The notes: generated by a model from the letters alone, not told the origin. Shown: positions 26,939 to 36,442, counted from the first letter of the stretch. The stretch: 64,000 nt of DNA from Mycobacterium colombiense (GCF_001953985.1 NZ_MBEI01000049.1:1-64000), one strand, 5' to 3'. Program-made: numbers and translations.

Positions 26939-29107
26939 CGCCTCGACCTGCGTGGGATCCAAAGAGGGACGGACGTTTTCGCGCGCCGCCGCGAGGTCGG
27001 CGGCCGTCACGTCGGTGGCGTCGATGGATCGGCGCATGGCGGTCAGCGCGGCCTCCCGCAGCAGCGCCACGCAGTCGGCGGCGCTGTAGCCGTCGAGTCC
27101 GGCCGCCACCTCGTCCAGATCGACGTCGGCGCTCAGCGGAATGGATTTACCTGCCGTGCGCAAAATCTCGCCGCGGGCCGCGGCGTCGGGCGGCTCGACG
27201 AAGACCAGCCGTTCCAGGCGGCCCGGGCGCAGCAGCGCGGGATCGATGAGATCGGGCCGGTTGGTGGCGCCCAGCACGACCACGTCGCGCAGCGGATCGA
27301 CGCCGTCGAGCTCGGTCAGCAGAGCGGCCACCACTCGATCGGTCACCCCCGAATCGAAGCTCTGCCCACGACGCGGCGCCAGCGCGTCCACCTCGTCGAG
27401 GAAGACCAGCGACGGCGCCGAATCCCGGGCACGCCGAAACAGTTCGCGCACAGCCTTTTCCGAGCTGCCGACCCATTTGTCCATCAGTTCGGAGCCCTTG
27501 ACGGCGTGCACCGACAGCTGCCCGGTGCTGGCCAGCGCCCGCACGATGAAGGTCTTGCCGCAGCCGGGCGGCCCGTACAGCAGCACCCCGCGCGGCGGCT
27601 CGACACCCAGCCGGGCGAACGTGTCCGGATGCTGCAACGGCCACAACACGGCCTCGGTCAGCGCCTGCCTGGCCTCGGCCATGTCGCCGACGTCATCGAG
27701 GGTGATGTTGCCGACGCTGACTTCCTCGCTGGCCGAGCGCGACAGCGGCCGGATGACGGTGAGCGCACCGACCAGGTCCTCCTGCTTCAGTTCCGGCGGC
27801 CGGCCGTCGGCGCTGGCCCGCGACGCCGCCCGCAACGCCGCCTCGCGCACCAGCGCGGCCAGGTCGGCGACGACGAAACCCGGTGTCCGCGAAGCGATCT
27901 CGTCGAGGTCGAGATCCGCGGTGGGCACGTTGCGCAGCAGCGACTCCAACAGCGCTTTGCGGGTGCCGGCGTCGGGAAGCGGCAGGCCCAGCTCGCGGTC
28001 GCACAGGTCGGGGGCCCGCAGCCGGGCGTCGAGCTGGTCGGGTCGCGCGGAGGTGGCGATCAGGGCGACACCCTCGCTGGCGACCGCAGTACGCAGCTCA
28101 CCCAGGATCAGCGAGGCCACCGGCTCGGCGGTGGCCGGCAGCAGGGCGTCGACGTCGGTGATCAGCAGCACGCCGCCACCGTCGCGCACGGTCTGCACCG
28201 CCGAAGCCACGGCCTTGAGCCGGTCCTCGGCGCCCAGCGCGCCGACCTCCGGGCCGTCCAGCGTGACCAGCCTGCGGTCGCCGCACACCGCGCGCACCAG
28301 CGTCACCTTGCCCACCCCGGCCGGGCCCGACACCAGCACGCCGAGGTTGGCTCCGGCGCCCAATGTCTTGAGCAGGTGCGGTTCGTCGAGTGCGAGCTTG
28401 AGCCATTCGACGAGCTTGGCCGCCTGCGGCTGAGTGCCTTTCAGTTCCTCGACGACCATCTCCGGCCTGGCGACCTCGACCGAAATCCGCGGCGTGGCCC
28501 CGGCACCGGACGGCACGCCGGTGCCCCAGGTGACCAGCGAGTTGGGCTGCACGCTCACCGGCCCCTCCGGGTCGACGCCGGTGACCGTCAGCAGCTCCGA
28601 GGTCCAGCTGATGCCGACCGCGGTGGCCAGCGCGCGGGTGGCCTCCGACGTCGAGGTGCCCGGGCCCAGGTCACGGGGCAGCAGCGACACGGCGTCGCCG
28701 ACGGTAATCACCTTGCCCAGCAAGGCTTGTCGCAAAGTGACCGGCGTGACCGATTGGGTGGTCAGCGCCGAACCGGACAGCGTCACCGACCGCGCACCGT
28801 AGACGGTGACGGTGCCCACCACCACCGCGGTGCCCTCGCGCAGCCCCGCGTTGGACAGCGTCACGTCGTCCAGCAGCACGGTGCCGACCGGCGTGTCCGG
28901 GCCGGCCAGGCCCGCGACGGCCGCCGTGGTGCGCGACCCGATCAGCGACACCGCGTCCCATTCCCGAATACCCAGCGCCGCAATGGCATTCGGATGCAGC
29001 CGGATGACGCCGCGGCGGGAGTCGACGGCGGAGGTGTTCAGCCGGGCGGTCAGCGTGAGCTGACGGGCCGAGCCGGCGCGGTGTACATCGTCGCCGGAGC
29101 GACTCAC
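26912..29107 (-). CDS. CDC48/p97-like AAA ATPase, Rv0435c-like
   Basis: A 731-aa protein with an N-terminal CDC48-N-like domain (LTARLNTSAVDSRRGVIRLH), then two AAA modules. D1 has Walker A GPAGVGKVT near residue 260 and a degenerate Walker B, LLITDVDAL. D2 has Walker A GPPGCGKT near residue 513, Walker B LVFLDEVDAL and the arginine-finger region ATNRPDLIDPALLRPGRLE. D2 should be the main ATPase. The GTG start overlaps pssA as GTGA, so it is translated with the phospholipid genes. It probably unfolds or remodels proteins, perhaps at the membrane. Confidence 0.9.
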   Translation of the reverse strand: MSRSGDDVHRAGSARQLTLTARLNTSAVDSRRGVIRLHPNAIAALGIREWDAVSLIGSRTTAAVAGLAGPDTPVGTVLLDDVTLSNAGLREGTAVVVGTVTVYGARSVTLSGSALTTQSVTPVTLRQALLGKVITVGDAVSLLPRDLGPGTSTSEATRALATAVGISWTSELLTVTGVDPEGPVSVQPNSLVTWGTGVPSGAGATPRISVEVARPEMVVEELKGTQPQAAKLVEWLKLALDEPHLLKTLGAGANLGVLVSGPAGVGKVTLVRAVCGDRRLVTLDGPEVGALGAEDRLKAVASAVQTVRDGGGVLLITDVDALLPATAEPVASLILGELRTAVASEGVALIATSARPDQLDARLRAPDLCDRELGLPLPDAGTRKALLESLLRNVPTADLDLDEIASRTPGFVVADLAALVREAALRAASRASADGRPPELKQEDLVGALTVIRPLSRSASEEVSVGNITLDDVGDMAEARQALTEAVLWPLQHPDTFARLGVEPPRGVLLYGPPGCGKTFIVRALASTGQLSVHAVKGSELMDKWVGSSEKAVRELFRRARDSAPSLVFLDEVDALAPRRGQSFDSGVTDRVVAALLTELDGVDPLRDVVVLGATNRPDLIDPALLRPGRLERLVFVEPPDAAARGEILRTAGKSIPLSADVDLDEVAAGLDGYSAADCVALLREAALTAMRRSIDATDVTAADLAAARENVRPSLDPTQVEALRAFAKAL

Positions 29108-29967
29108 GGCACGCGCCTGCCCGGCTTGCGCAGGCCAAGCCGCGCCACCGACCGGCGATTGGGCTGTGCCCGGCGGATCGCCCGCCGGGTGGCGCGGCGT
29201 TGCTTGGGTGCGTCGTCCCACGCCTCGGGGTGCGCGGCCAGCCAGCGCGAGTTGCGGATGGCGAACGGAACATGGCACAGATAGGCGACGATGATCACCC
29301 AGATCAAGACATAGGGCGCCAGCACCGCCGCCGCCGCGCAGATCGCCAGGACCGCCAGCAGCGGCGCCGCCCAACTCGGTGGCACCGCGACCGCGTGCAT
29401 CTTGCGCATCGGGATCTTGCTGACCATCAGGATCGAGGTCCCGGTGATCCAGATGCACAGGAACAGCGGCGACGTCCACCAGCCGTCACCGAACTGCAGC
29501 TTGAGCCCGATCAGGCCGATCATCGAGATAGCGCCGGCCGGCGCCGGCATGCCGACGAAGAACTCGTGCGCGTAGGACGGCTGGCTGCCGTCGTCCTGCA
29601 ATGCGTTGAATCGCGCGAGCCGCAGCACCACGCAGACCGCGTAGAGCAGGATCACCACCCAGCCGGCCGGCGAATTGGTCAGCAGCGTCACGTAGAGCAC
29701 GATCGCCGGGGTCACGCCGAAGTTCACCGCGTCGGCCAGCGAGTCGATCTCCTCGCCCATCCGGGACTGGGCGTCCAGGATCCGGGCCACCCGCCCGTCG
29801 AGCCCGTCCAGGATGGCCGCCGCGGCGATCAGCGCCATCGCGGCCTTGGGCTGGTGCTCGAGGGCGAACCGGATCGAGGTCAGCCCCGCGCACACGGAGA
29901 GCACCGTCATCGCGCTCGGCAGGATCTGCAGGTTGACCGCCGGCCGTCCGCGCGGCTTGCTGATCAT
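29104..29967 (-). CDS. pssA: CDP-diacylglycerol-serine O-phosphatidyltransferase
   Basis: A 287-aa polytopic membrane enzyme that makes phosphatidylserine from CDP-diacylglycerol and serine. The CDP-alcohol phosphatidyltransferase motif is complete: [20 protein letters not shown] followed by [11 protein letters not shown], i.e. DGxxAR-x8-G-x3-D-x3-D. Several membrane helices follow ([28 protein letters not shown]), and the C-terminal tail is strongly basic. It overlaps psd by four bases (ATGA), and the next enzyme uses its product. Matches Rv0436c. Confidence 0.94.
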   Translation of the reverse strand: MISKPRGRPAVNLQILPSAMTVLSVCAGLTSIRFALEHQPKAAMALIAAAAILDGLDGRVARILDAQSRMGEEIDSLADAVNFGVTPAIVLYVTLLTNSPAGWVVILLYAVCVVLRLARFNALQDDGSQPSYAHEFFVGMPAPAGAISMIGLIGLKLQFGDGWWTSPLFLCIWITGTSILMVSKIPMRKMHAVAVPPSWAAPLLAVLAICAAAAVLAPYVLIWVIIVAYLCHVPFAIRNSRWLAAHPEAWDDAPKQRRATRRAIRRAQPNRRSVARLGLRKPGRRVP

Positions 29968-30686
29968 GGCAGCTCGGCCAGGACGGTCTCGCCGGCGATC
30001 GCGCGCTGGCCGACCTTCACCAGCGGCTCGGAGCCCGGCGGCAGATAGGTGTCCAGCCTGGAGCCGAACCGGATCAGCCCGTAGGTGTCACCGATCGACA
30101 GCTTGTCCCCGGCGTGCGCGTCGCAGATGATGCGCCGGGCCAGCAACCCGGCGACCTGCACCGCGACGACGTCCGCGCCGCTGGCGGTGCGCAGGTGCAG
30201 GCTGGTGCGTTCGTTCTCGGTGCTCGCTGCGGCCAGGTCGGCCGAGCCGAATCGGCCCGCCCGGTGCTGAACCGCGATCACCTCGCCGCTGACCGGCGCG
30301 CGCTGCACGTGGGCGTCCAGCAGCGACAGGAAGATGCTGACCCGCGGCAGCGGCGCGTCGCCCATGCTCAGTTCGGCGGGCGGGGCGGCGAAGTCGATCA
30401 CACAGATCTCGCCGTCGGCGGGTGCGACGATCGCGCCGGGCCGGGTGGGTGGCACCCGCGGCGGGTGACGGAAAAACCCCGCGCAGGCCCCGGCGGCCAG
30501 CAGGCCCGCCCGTCGCACCCATCGATGCCTGCGGCCGAGAAGCGCCAGTGCCAGGCCGGCGCCGATGAACGGTCGGCCCGCCGGATGCACCGGTGGCACC
30601 GCGGAGCGCACCAACTCCAGCGCGTGTTGCGGGCTGAAGCCCGGGTCCTGAGCAGAGGGGCCGATAGTGCGGGGGCGTCGTGCCAC
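29964..30686 (-). CDS. psd: Phosphatidylserine decarboxylase
   Basis: A 240-aa short-type decarboxylase that turns phosphatidylserine into phosphatidylethanolamine. The pyruvoyl processing site is [14 protein letters not shown] near the C-terminus, where the chain cuts itself at Gly-Ser. [20 protein letters not shown] is the conserved core with the catalytic His. A hydrophobic hairpin near residues 35-65 should anchor it to the membrane. GTG start. First gene of psd-pssA-AAA ATPase, divergent from the MFS gene. Matches Rv0437c. Confidence 0.94.
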   Translation of the reverse strand: MARRPRTIGPSAQDPGFSPQHALELVRSAVPPVHPAGRPFIGAGLALALLGRRHRWVRRAGLLAAGACAGFFRHPPRVPPTRPGAIVAPADGEICVIDFAAPPAELSMGDAPLPRVSIFLSLLDAHVQRAPVSGEVIAVQHRAGRFGSADLAAASTENERTSLHLRTASGADVVAVQVAGLLARRIICDAHAGDKLSIGDTYGLIRFGSRLDTYLPPGSEPLVKVGQRAIAGETVLAELP

Positions 30687-30751
30687 GCGGCCATCTTACG
30701 GAGCGCGCGGCTGATTCGTAGACGCCCGCAGAGGGAACGCCCACCTTCGAC

Positions 30752-31966
30752 ATGCAACCGCACAGCGCCGATCGGCGGGCAACACAGTTGCGCCGGGCGA
30801 AAGCCACGGTCACCGCCGTCTTCGTCGCGCACGGCCTGGTCTTCTCGTCGTGGGCCGCCCACATTCCCCACGTCAAGGCCGAGCTCGGCCTCTCCGACGC
30901 AGCGCTCGGCACGGCGCTGTTCGGCGCGCCGCTGGGCTCGGTGGTGGCCACGCTGCTCAGCCACTGGGCGCTGCCGCGCTGGGGCAGCCACCGGCTGATC
31001 CCGGTCACGGTGGCCGGCTATGTCGCGGCCGGGGCGACGGTGGGGCTGTCCGGATCCGCGGCCGCGCTGTTCGGTGCGCTGGCGCTGTGGGGGCTGTTCC
31101 AGGGGGCGCTGGACGTCGCGATGAACACCCAGGCGGGCACGGTGGAGCGGCTCGCCAGGGCGCCGATCATGGCGCGGTTTCACGGCATGTGGAGCGTCGG
31201 GGCGTTGGTGGGCGCCCTGATCGGTGCGGCGTGCGTCGGCGCCGGTGTCGGCCTGACCGGTCAGCTGACTGTCCTGGGGCTGGTCGTCCTGATCGTGGTG
31301 GAACCGCTGACCCGCCGCCTGCTGCCCGACGCCGCCGATTCCGTTGCCGCGTCGCCGGAACCGGACCGGGGCAAGCGGGCCTGGATGACGCCGGCGGTGG
31401 CGATCCTGGCGGCCGTGTCGTTCGCGTCGTTTCTCTGCGAGGGCGCCGCCACCGACTGGTCGGCCAACTACCTGCGCAACGTGATCGGCGCCGGCCCGAG
31501 CGTGGCCGCGCTGAGCTACGCCGCCTACACGCTGACGATGGTGATCACCCGGTTCGGCGCGCCCCGGCTGCACGCCCGGGTGTCCAGCCGCCGGCTGCTC
31601 CCGTCGCTGGCGCTGGTGGCCGTCGCGGGCATGAGCGTCACGCTGGTGGCCGCCAGCGCCTGGGTCAGCGTGCTCGGTTTCGCCGCACTGGGCGTCGGTG
31701 TGGCGCTGCTGGTGCCCACCGCCTTCAGCGCGGCCTACGGCGCGAGCGGCGCCGGATCGGCGATCGCCATCGTGGCCGCGACCGGTTGGCTGGGTTACCT
31801 GCTGGGGCCGCCGCTGATCGGCCACCTGTCCGGTTGGGTGGGGCTGTCGGCGGCGCTGGTCACCATCCCGGTGATGATGGCGATCGTCGGCATCGCGATC
31901 CGCTGCTCCCCGGCCTTCGATAAGGCCGACGAGTTCCACCGGGACGTGGCCACGCCCGCCGGCTAG
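30752..31966 (+). CDS. MFS transporter
   Basis: A 404-aa major facilitator with about 12 membrane helices. FSSWAAHIPHVKAELGLSDA opens helix 1, and LGTALFGAPLGSVVATLL carries the loop 2-3 region; the pattern resembles the YbjJ-type subgroup. It lies between psd and moeA, which are adjacent and co-directional in M. tuberculosis as I recall, so it looks like an insertion that splits that unit. Its stop overlaps the moeA stop: both genes end within the palindrome CTAG (31963-31966). The substrate is unknown. Confidence 0.88.
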   Translation: MQPHSADRRATQLRRAKATVTAVFVAHGLVFSSWAAHIPHVKAELGLSDAALGTALFGAPLGSVVATLLSHWALPRWGSHRLIPVTVAGYVAAGATVGLSGSAAALFGALALWGLFQGALDVAMNTQAGTVERLARAPIMARFHGMWSVGALVGALIGAACVGAGVGLTGQLTVLGLVVLIVVEPLTRRLLPDAADSVAASPEPDRGKRAWMTPAVAILAAVSFASFLCEGAATDWSANYLRNVIGAGPSVAALSYAAYTLTMVITRFGAPRLHARVSSRRLLPSLALVAVAGMSVTLVAASAWVSVLGFAALGVGVALLVPTAFSAAYGASGAGSAIAIVAATGWLGYLLGPPLIGHLSGWVGLSAALVTIPVMMAIVGIAIRCSPAFDKADEFHRDVATPAG

Positions 31967-33168
31967 CGCAGATCCCACACCTGCAGCTGGGTGCCCTCGA
32001 GCACCTCGACGACGTCCTCGGGGATGTCCAGCAGTCCGTTCGCCGATGCCAGCCAGCGCAGGTGATGCGACGCCGGTGGGCCGTAGCTGGTGACCGTGCT
32101 GGCGTCGTCGTTGAGCACCGCGCGCCGGAACTGGCGCTTGCCGCGCGGTGACGTCAGCGCCTCGGCGAGCACCGCGGTGCGGTGGGGGCGGTCCGGATCC
32201 GGCAGGCCCATCGCCCTGCGCAGCGCGGGCCGGATGAACACCTCGAAGGACACCAGAGCGCTGACCGGATTGCCGGGCAGCGTGACGATCGTCTTGCCGC
32301 GCACCCGGCCGACGCCCTGCGGCATGCCCGGCTGCATGGCGACCTTGACGAACTCCACGCCCTGGTCGCCCTCGCGTCCGAACGCGTCCTTGACCACCTC
32401 GTAGGCGCCGGCGCTGACGCCGCCGCTGGTGATGATCAGGTCGGCGTCATCCGCGTATCGGTCGATGATCGAACTGAATTGCGCCACTTCGTCTTCCGCG
32501 GTCGCGACGGCCACCAGATCGGCGCCCGCATCCCGGACGGCCCCGGCCAGCATGATCGAGTTGGACTCGTAGATCTGCCCCGGCAGCAGCGCGGTGCCCG
32601 GCGTCACCAGCTCCGAGCCGGTCGAGATCACCAGCACCCGCTGGCGCGGGATCACCGGCAACTCGGCGATGCCCAGCGCCGCCGCCAGGCCGAGCACGGC
32701 CGGCGTCACGACCTGACCCCGGCGCAGGACGGTGGTGCCGGGGGAGACGTCCTCGCCGGCGCGGCGGATGTGCCTGCCGGCGTCGCGGGGCGCGCGGATC
32801 GCCACCACGTCCACGCCGCCGTCGGTGTCCTCCACCGGCACGACGGCCGTCGCCCCGGCCGGCAGCGGCGCGCCCGTCATGATGCGGTGCGCCGTCCCGG
32901 GCCGCAGCGTCAGTTCGTCGGTGCGCCCGGCCGGAATGTCCTCGGCGACGGGCAGCATCACCGGCTGTTCGGGCGTGGCGCCCGACGTGTCCTCGGCGCG
33001 CACCGCGTAGCCGTCCATCGCGGAGTTGTCGAAGACCGGCAATGCCAGCTGCGCCACCACGTCCTCGGCCAGGGCCAGGCCCTGGGCCTCGGCCAGCGGC
33101 ACCGCGACCGGTGGCCGCGCGCGAATCAACTCGGTGACGACCCGCTGATGTTCGGCGACTGAGCGCAT
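31963..33168 (-). CDS. moeA: Molybdopterin molybdenumtransferase
   Basis: A 401-aa MoeA that inserts molybdate into adenylylated molybdopterin. Domains run in order: an N-terminal segment with PVFDNSAMDGYAVRAED, then GTAHRIMTGAPLPAGATAVV, the central MoCF-binding fold with VLVISTGSELVTPG and DLIITSGGVSAGAYE, and GNPVSALVSFEVFIRPALR near residue 310. I chose ATG 33168 (MRSVAEHQ) because it gives the family length; ATG 33177 would add three residues. Matches Rv0438c, one of several moeA genes in mycobacteria. Confidence 0.93.
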   Translation of the reverse strand: MRSVAEHQRVVTELIRARPPVAVPLAEAQGLALAEDVVAQLALPVFDNSAMDGYAVRAEDTSGATPEQPVMLPVAEDIPAGRTDELTLRPGTAHRIMTGAPLPAGATAVVPVEDTDGGVDVVAIRAPRDAGRHIRRAGEDVSPGTTVLRRGQVVTPAVLGLAAALGIAELPVIPRQRVLVISTGSELVTPGTALLPGQIYESNSIMLAGAVRDAGADLVAVATAEDEVAQFSSIIDRYADDADLIITSGGVSAGAYEVVKDAFGREGDQGVEFVKVAMQPGMPQGVGRVRGKTIVTLPGNPVSALVSFEVFIRPALRRAMGLPDPDRPHRTAVLAEALTSPRGKRQFRRAVLNDDASTVTSYGPPASHHLRWLASANGLLDIPEDVVEVLEGTQLQVWDLR

Positions 33169-33187
33169 CGGAGCCATTATCCGCGCG

Positions 33188-34126
33188 TCAGACGGGGAAC
33201 TTGACGCCGGTGAGTTCTTCGGAGACGGCCCAGAGCCGACGCTGCAGTTCCTCGTCGTGGGACTGCGCGCTGGACTCGACCAGCTTCGGGCGGCCGCGCT
33301 GCTCGAGGAAGCCGGAAGGGCCGTAGTACTGGCCGCCCTGCACGGCGGCATCGGTGGCCGCCCGCAGCGTCGGCAGCGCGCCCATGGCCGGGCTCTGGAA
33401 CAGCACCGGTCCCAGCACGGCCTTCACCGGGCGGAAGACGCCGGGCAGGTTGCGGGCCAGCTCGGTGTTGGATCCGCCCGGGTGCGCCGCGACCGCAATG
33501 GTCTTCGCGTCGGCCTTGGCGGCCAGCCGGCGCTGCAGCTCGTAGGTGAACAGCAGGTTGGCCAGTTTGGATTGCCCGTAGGCGGCGATGCGGTCGTACC
33601 CGTGTTCCCACTGCAGGTCGTCGAAGTGGATCGCGGCCCGCAGCCGGTGGCCGAGGCTGCTGACCGTCACCACCCGCGAGTCCCGCACCACCAGCAGGTT
33701 GTCGAGCAGCAAGCCGGTCAGCGCGAAGTGGCCGAGATGGTTGGTGCCGAACTGCAATTCGAAGCCGTCCGCGGTGACCTGCTTGGGCGTCCACATCACC
33801 CCGGCGTTGTTGATCAGCAGGTCGATGCGCGGGTAGGCCGAGCGCAGCGCGTCGGCCGCCGAGCGGATCGCGTCCAGGGAGGTCAGATCCAACTGCTGCA
33901 GCGTGACATCCGCGCGCGGGCTGGCGGCGACGATGCGCGCCAGGGCCGCGTTGCCCTTTTCCAGGTTGCGCACCGCCAGCACGACGTGCGCGCCGCGATA
34001 GGCCAGCACGGCGGCCGTCTCATAGCCGATGCCGGTGTTGGCGCCGGTGATGACGACGACGCGGCCGCTCTGATCCGGGACGTCGCCCTCCGACCAATTG
34101 CGGTTCTCTGTGTCGTTGGAAGCCAT
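33188..34126 (-). CDS. SDR family oxidoreductase, Rv0439c-like copy 1
   Basis: A 312-aa reductase with RVVVITGANTGIGYETAAVL (cofactor), NNAGVMWTP, and the YxxxK pair in YGQSKLANLLF. It ends in RRLWAVSEELTGVKFPV. It is very like the gene at 37662-38576, sharing HVVLAVRNL, LINNAGVM, ELQFGTNHLGHFA and the C-terminus. The ATG at 34126 is preferred over the one at 34144. It lies 19 bp from moeA, as Rv0439c does. The substrate is unknown, perhaps a retinol-like or lipid carbonyl. Confidence 0.88.
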   Translation of the reverse strand: MASNDTENRNWSEGDVPDQSGRVVVITGANTGIGYETAAVLAYRGAHVVLAVRNLEKGNAALARIVAASPRADVTLQQLDLTSLDAIRSAADALRSAYPRIDLLINNAGVMWTPKQVTADGFELQFGTNHLGHFALTGLLLDNLLVVRDSRVVTVSSLGHRLRAAIHFDDLQWEHGYDRIAAYGQSKLANLLFTYELQRRLAAKADAKTIAVAAHPGGSNTELARNLPGVFRPVKAVLGPVLFQSPAMGALPTLRAATDAAVQGGQYYGPSGFLEQRGRPKLVESSAQSHDEELQRRLWAVSEELTGVKFPV

Positions 34127-34276
34127 GGCCCAAAACATACTCATCGGCGGCGGACGGCGCCGGGTTGGGCGACGGCCTCGCGGTGGCGTCCCGGCGGCCC
34201 CGGTTGGGCTGATCCTGCGAAGAAAACCGTTATCCGGACGGCGATTTCCTGGCGTTCGGCAAACGAGCGGGGTGCG

Positions 34277-35335
34277 TCACACCGGCGTCGCCATTTGCCC
34301 GCGGACCCAGGCGATGATCTTGGGCACCACCTCGGGAGCCTTGCTCATGGCGACGTGGCCGGTGCCCTCGATCAGGTGCACCTCGGTGTCGCGGCGGCCG
34401 CGGAAGTCCAGGGTGTCGGACTGCGGGATGAAGTAGTCGTCGGCCCCGTTGATCACCAGCATCGCCGAATTCTTCTGCTGGGCAAGTAGATTCGCGCGGT
34501 TCAGCCGTTCCATGCCGGCGCTGAGCTGGTCGAGGGTGGGGGAGTGGTCGCGGTGCATGGCGTTGCCCAGGATGTCGTGCATGCCGTAGGGCAGCCTCGC
34601 GAGATTCTCCGGACCGAACGCGGCGACGACCGGGCCGCCGAGATCGACTGCGGCATCGACGATTCCGGAGAGCCCGGACATCGCGGAGAAGTTGCCGCCG
34701 AACGACGCGCCGAAGTGAGCGACCCGCCCGTCGCCGAGCGTGCGGGCGTAGCCGGCCAACCCGCGGATCACCTCGTCGGCGTGCTCGTCGAGCGGGATCG
34801 CGGTCTCACCGGTGCCGGGGTGGTCGAAGGCCATCGTGGTCACGCCGGCGCCCTGGCTGAATCCGACCCACCAGGGGTGGATGTCCATCTTCCAGGTATC
34901 CACACCGCCGCTGGCGATCAGCACCGGCCGGGCCGGGTAGTCGCCGTCGGTCGAGTACAGGTGCACCGGCACCTCGACGGAGCCGCCGCGGTATCCGACG
35001 GTGATGATGCGCCGCTCGAAGCGCACCGGAAAACCGCTGGCCGCCAATTGAAATTGCTCGAGTTGGTGCTGCATCGCCTTGGCCCGGGCCGGGTCGGTGA
35101 GGCAGGGAAACTTGGCGCACCCGTAGATCAGGGAGGCCATCCGGTGTTCGCCGCGCTCGGCGTATTCGCCTGCCAGACTTGACCATTCATAGACCCAGCC
35201 GCCGGGTGCGTCGGTCCACATGTCGTCGACGGCCGAGCGGACCCGCTCGATGTCGTCGCGCGGGATGCCGAACTTCGCGAACTGATCGGTGCGGTCTTCG
35301 AACATGGCCGCGGCGTCGATGTCGTAGGTGTACAT
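34277..35335 (-). CDS. Alpha/beta hydrolase, FrsA/DUF1100-like
   Basis: A 352-aa hydrolase. An N-terminal helical part (~1-110) precedes a catalytic alpha/beta domain: RPVLIASGGVDTWKMD, TMAFDHPGTGET, the nucleophile elbow HFGASFGGNFSA, GADDYFIPQSDT with the acid, and EGTGHVAMSK with the His. The layout resembles FrsA-type and polyketide-lactone-type hydrolases. It is divergent from a TetR gene, with two tandem palindromes between them, so it is the probable TetR target. Substrate unknown. Confidence 0.84.
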   Translation of the reverse strand: MYTYDIDAAAMFEDRTDQFAKFGIPRDDIERVRSAVDDMWTDAPGGWVYEWSSLAGEYAERGEHRMASLIYGCAKFPCLTDPARAKAMQHQLEQFQLAASGFPVRFERRIITVGYRGGSVEVPVHLYSTDGDYPARPVLIASGGVDTWKMDIHPWWVGFSQGAGVTTMAFDHPGTGETAIPLDEHADEVIRGLAGYARTLGDGRVAHFGASFGGNFSAMSGLSGIVDAAVDLGGPVVAAFGPENLARLPYGMHDILGNAMHRDHSPTLDQLSAGMERLNRANLLAQQKNSAMLVINGADDYFIPQSDTLDFRGRRDTEVHLIEGTGHVAMSKAPEVVPKIIAWVRGQMATPV

Positions 35336-35365
35336 GGTGGCCTGCCCCTCATTTTCACGGCCTGT

Positions 35366-35401
35366 TGAGACTAGTCTCACGCTACGATGAAACTAGTCTC
35401 A
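35366..35401. promoter_or_regulatory. Two tandem palindromes between divergent hydrolase and TetR genes
   Basis: TGAGACTAGTCTCA (35366-35379) is a perfect 14-bp palindrome. TGAAACTAGTCTCA (35388-35401) is the same with one change. Their centres are 22 bp apart, two helical turns, so two repressor dimers would bind one DNA face. The sites cover the region between the hydrolase start at 35335 and the TetR start. This is a strong candidate operator for the adjacent TetR protein. Confidence 0.75.
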
Positions 35402-35433
35402 ACGCAAGGGGAAATTCACGCTACGATGAAACT
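35377..35433 (+). repeat. 18-bp direct repeat with in-frame 39-bp spacing at the TetR start
   Basis: TCACGCTACGATGAAACT occurs at 35377-35394 and again at 35416-35433. The unit includes an ATG followed by AAACT, so the TetR start (M-K-L) is present twice in one frame, 13 codons apart. The first copy is fused to the right palindrome. It looks like a short tandem duplication of the start region. Confidence 0.8.
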
Positions 35434-36043
35434 CATGGCGAAGAGATCGACAACTCCCGGTCCGCGAGATGAACGCGGGGTGCTGGCCGCCCGGATCGTG
35501 GCCGCCGCGCGCGACGAGTTCGCCGAACACGGCTGGGCCGGCACCACCATCCGCGCGATCGCGCGGGCCGCCGACGTCGATCCCGCGCTGGTGTACCACT
35601 ACTTCGGGTCGAAGGAGAAGCTGCTGGATGCGGCGACCAACCCGCCGCAGAAGTGGCTGGACAACGTCGCCAAGGTCTGGGGCACACCGGTGGAGCAGCT
35701 CGGCGCCGCGGTGCTGAGCCTGATGCTGGCCAGCTGGCAGGACGAGGAGGTCGGGCCGACGTTGCACGCCATCCTGCAGACCGCGGCGCACGACGCGACC
35801 ACGCGGGAGAAGCTGCGACGCGTCGTCGCCGGCAGCCTGATGGGCGCCGCGCAGCTCGGCGTCGACGAACACGAGCGCCTGATCCGCAGCGGCCTGATCG
35901 CGTCACAGACGATCGGTCTGGCGTTGATGCGCTACGTCTGGAAGATCGAGCCCATCGCGTCGATGACCGACGACGAGGCCGTCGCGGCCATCGGCCCGAG
36001 CCTGCAGCGCTACGTCAACGGCGACCTGACACCCGCGACGTAG
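35426..36043 (+). CDS. TetR family regulator with duplicated start region
   Basis: A 205-aa TetR repressor from the ATG at 35426. The DNA-binding domain is IVAAARDEFAEHGWAGTTIR followed by AIARAADVDPALVYHYFGSK; the ligand domain is helical. Three in-frame ATGs compete: 35387 (inside the operator), 35426 (AAGGGGA 13 bases upstream) and 35435. I choose 35426, the second copy of a duplicated start, but the call is uncertain. It faces the FrsA-like hydrolase gene across two palindromes and probably represses both genes. Confidence 0.84.
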   Translation: MKLMAKRSTTPGPRDERGVLAARIVAAARDEFAEHGWAGTTIRAIARAADVDPALVYHYFGSKEKLLDAATNPPQKWLDNVAKVWGTPVEQLGAAVLSLMLASWQDEEVGPTLHAILQTAAHDATTREKLRRVVAGSLMGAAQLGVDEHERLIRSGLIASQTIGLALMRYVWKIEPIASMTDDEAVAAIGPSLQRYVNGDLTPAT

Positions 36044-36442
36044 CGACGGACGGTGTGCGCGGTCGTCGGCCCGAAGGGCGTGCCACGCGGGCCCGTCGAG
36101 CCATCGCGGGCGGTGCGAGGGACAGACGTGCCCGGGCCCGATCACGGTATCCCCGCCCGCCCCGCTGATAGCCGCTCACGCGGGTGCCGCGTTCCGGCAC
36201 GGCGACCGCCGCCGGTGGACGCGGCCGAAAATCCGGTGTGCTCCGGGGTTTTGGGCGTTTGATCCGCAGACTGATCATCACCGGGGCGCTCATCGACCAA
36301 TCGATTCTTTGCCGCATCCAGGCCGCAGCCCGCTTCGACTGCTTTCTCGTCCGCACGGCCACACCCTACGCCCACCGTTGCCGGGGTCGGAACAAAGCGC
36401 AGAAACGTTACGGCAGAGGAAATTTCGCGTTAATGCAAGGGT
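36044..36442. other. 399-bp intergenic stretch, no gene recognised
   Basis: Lies between the TetR stop and the cupin stop, so it is a convergent gap that needs no promoter. Short GC-rich open frames are present on both strands, one of which would run into the cupin gene, but none has a good ribosome site or recognisable product. The right 100 bp are less GC-rich (AACGTTACGGCAGAGGAAATTTCGCG). No clear terminator hairpin with a T run was seen. Confidence 0.5.
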
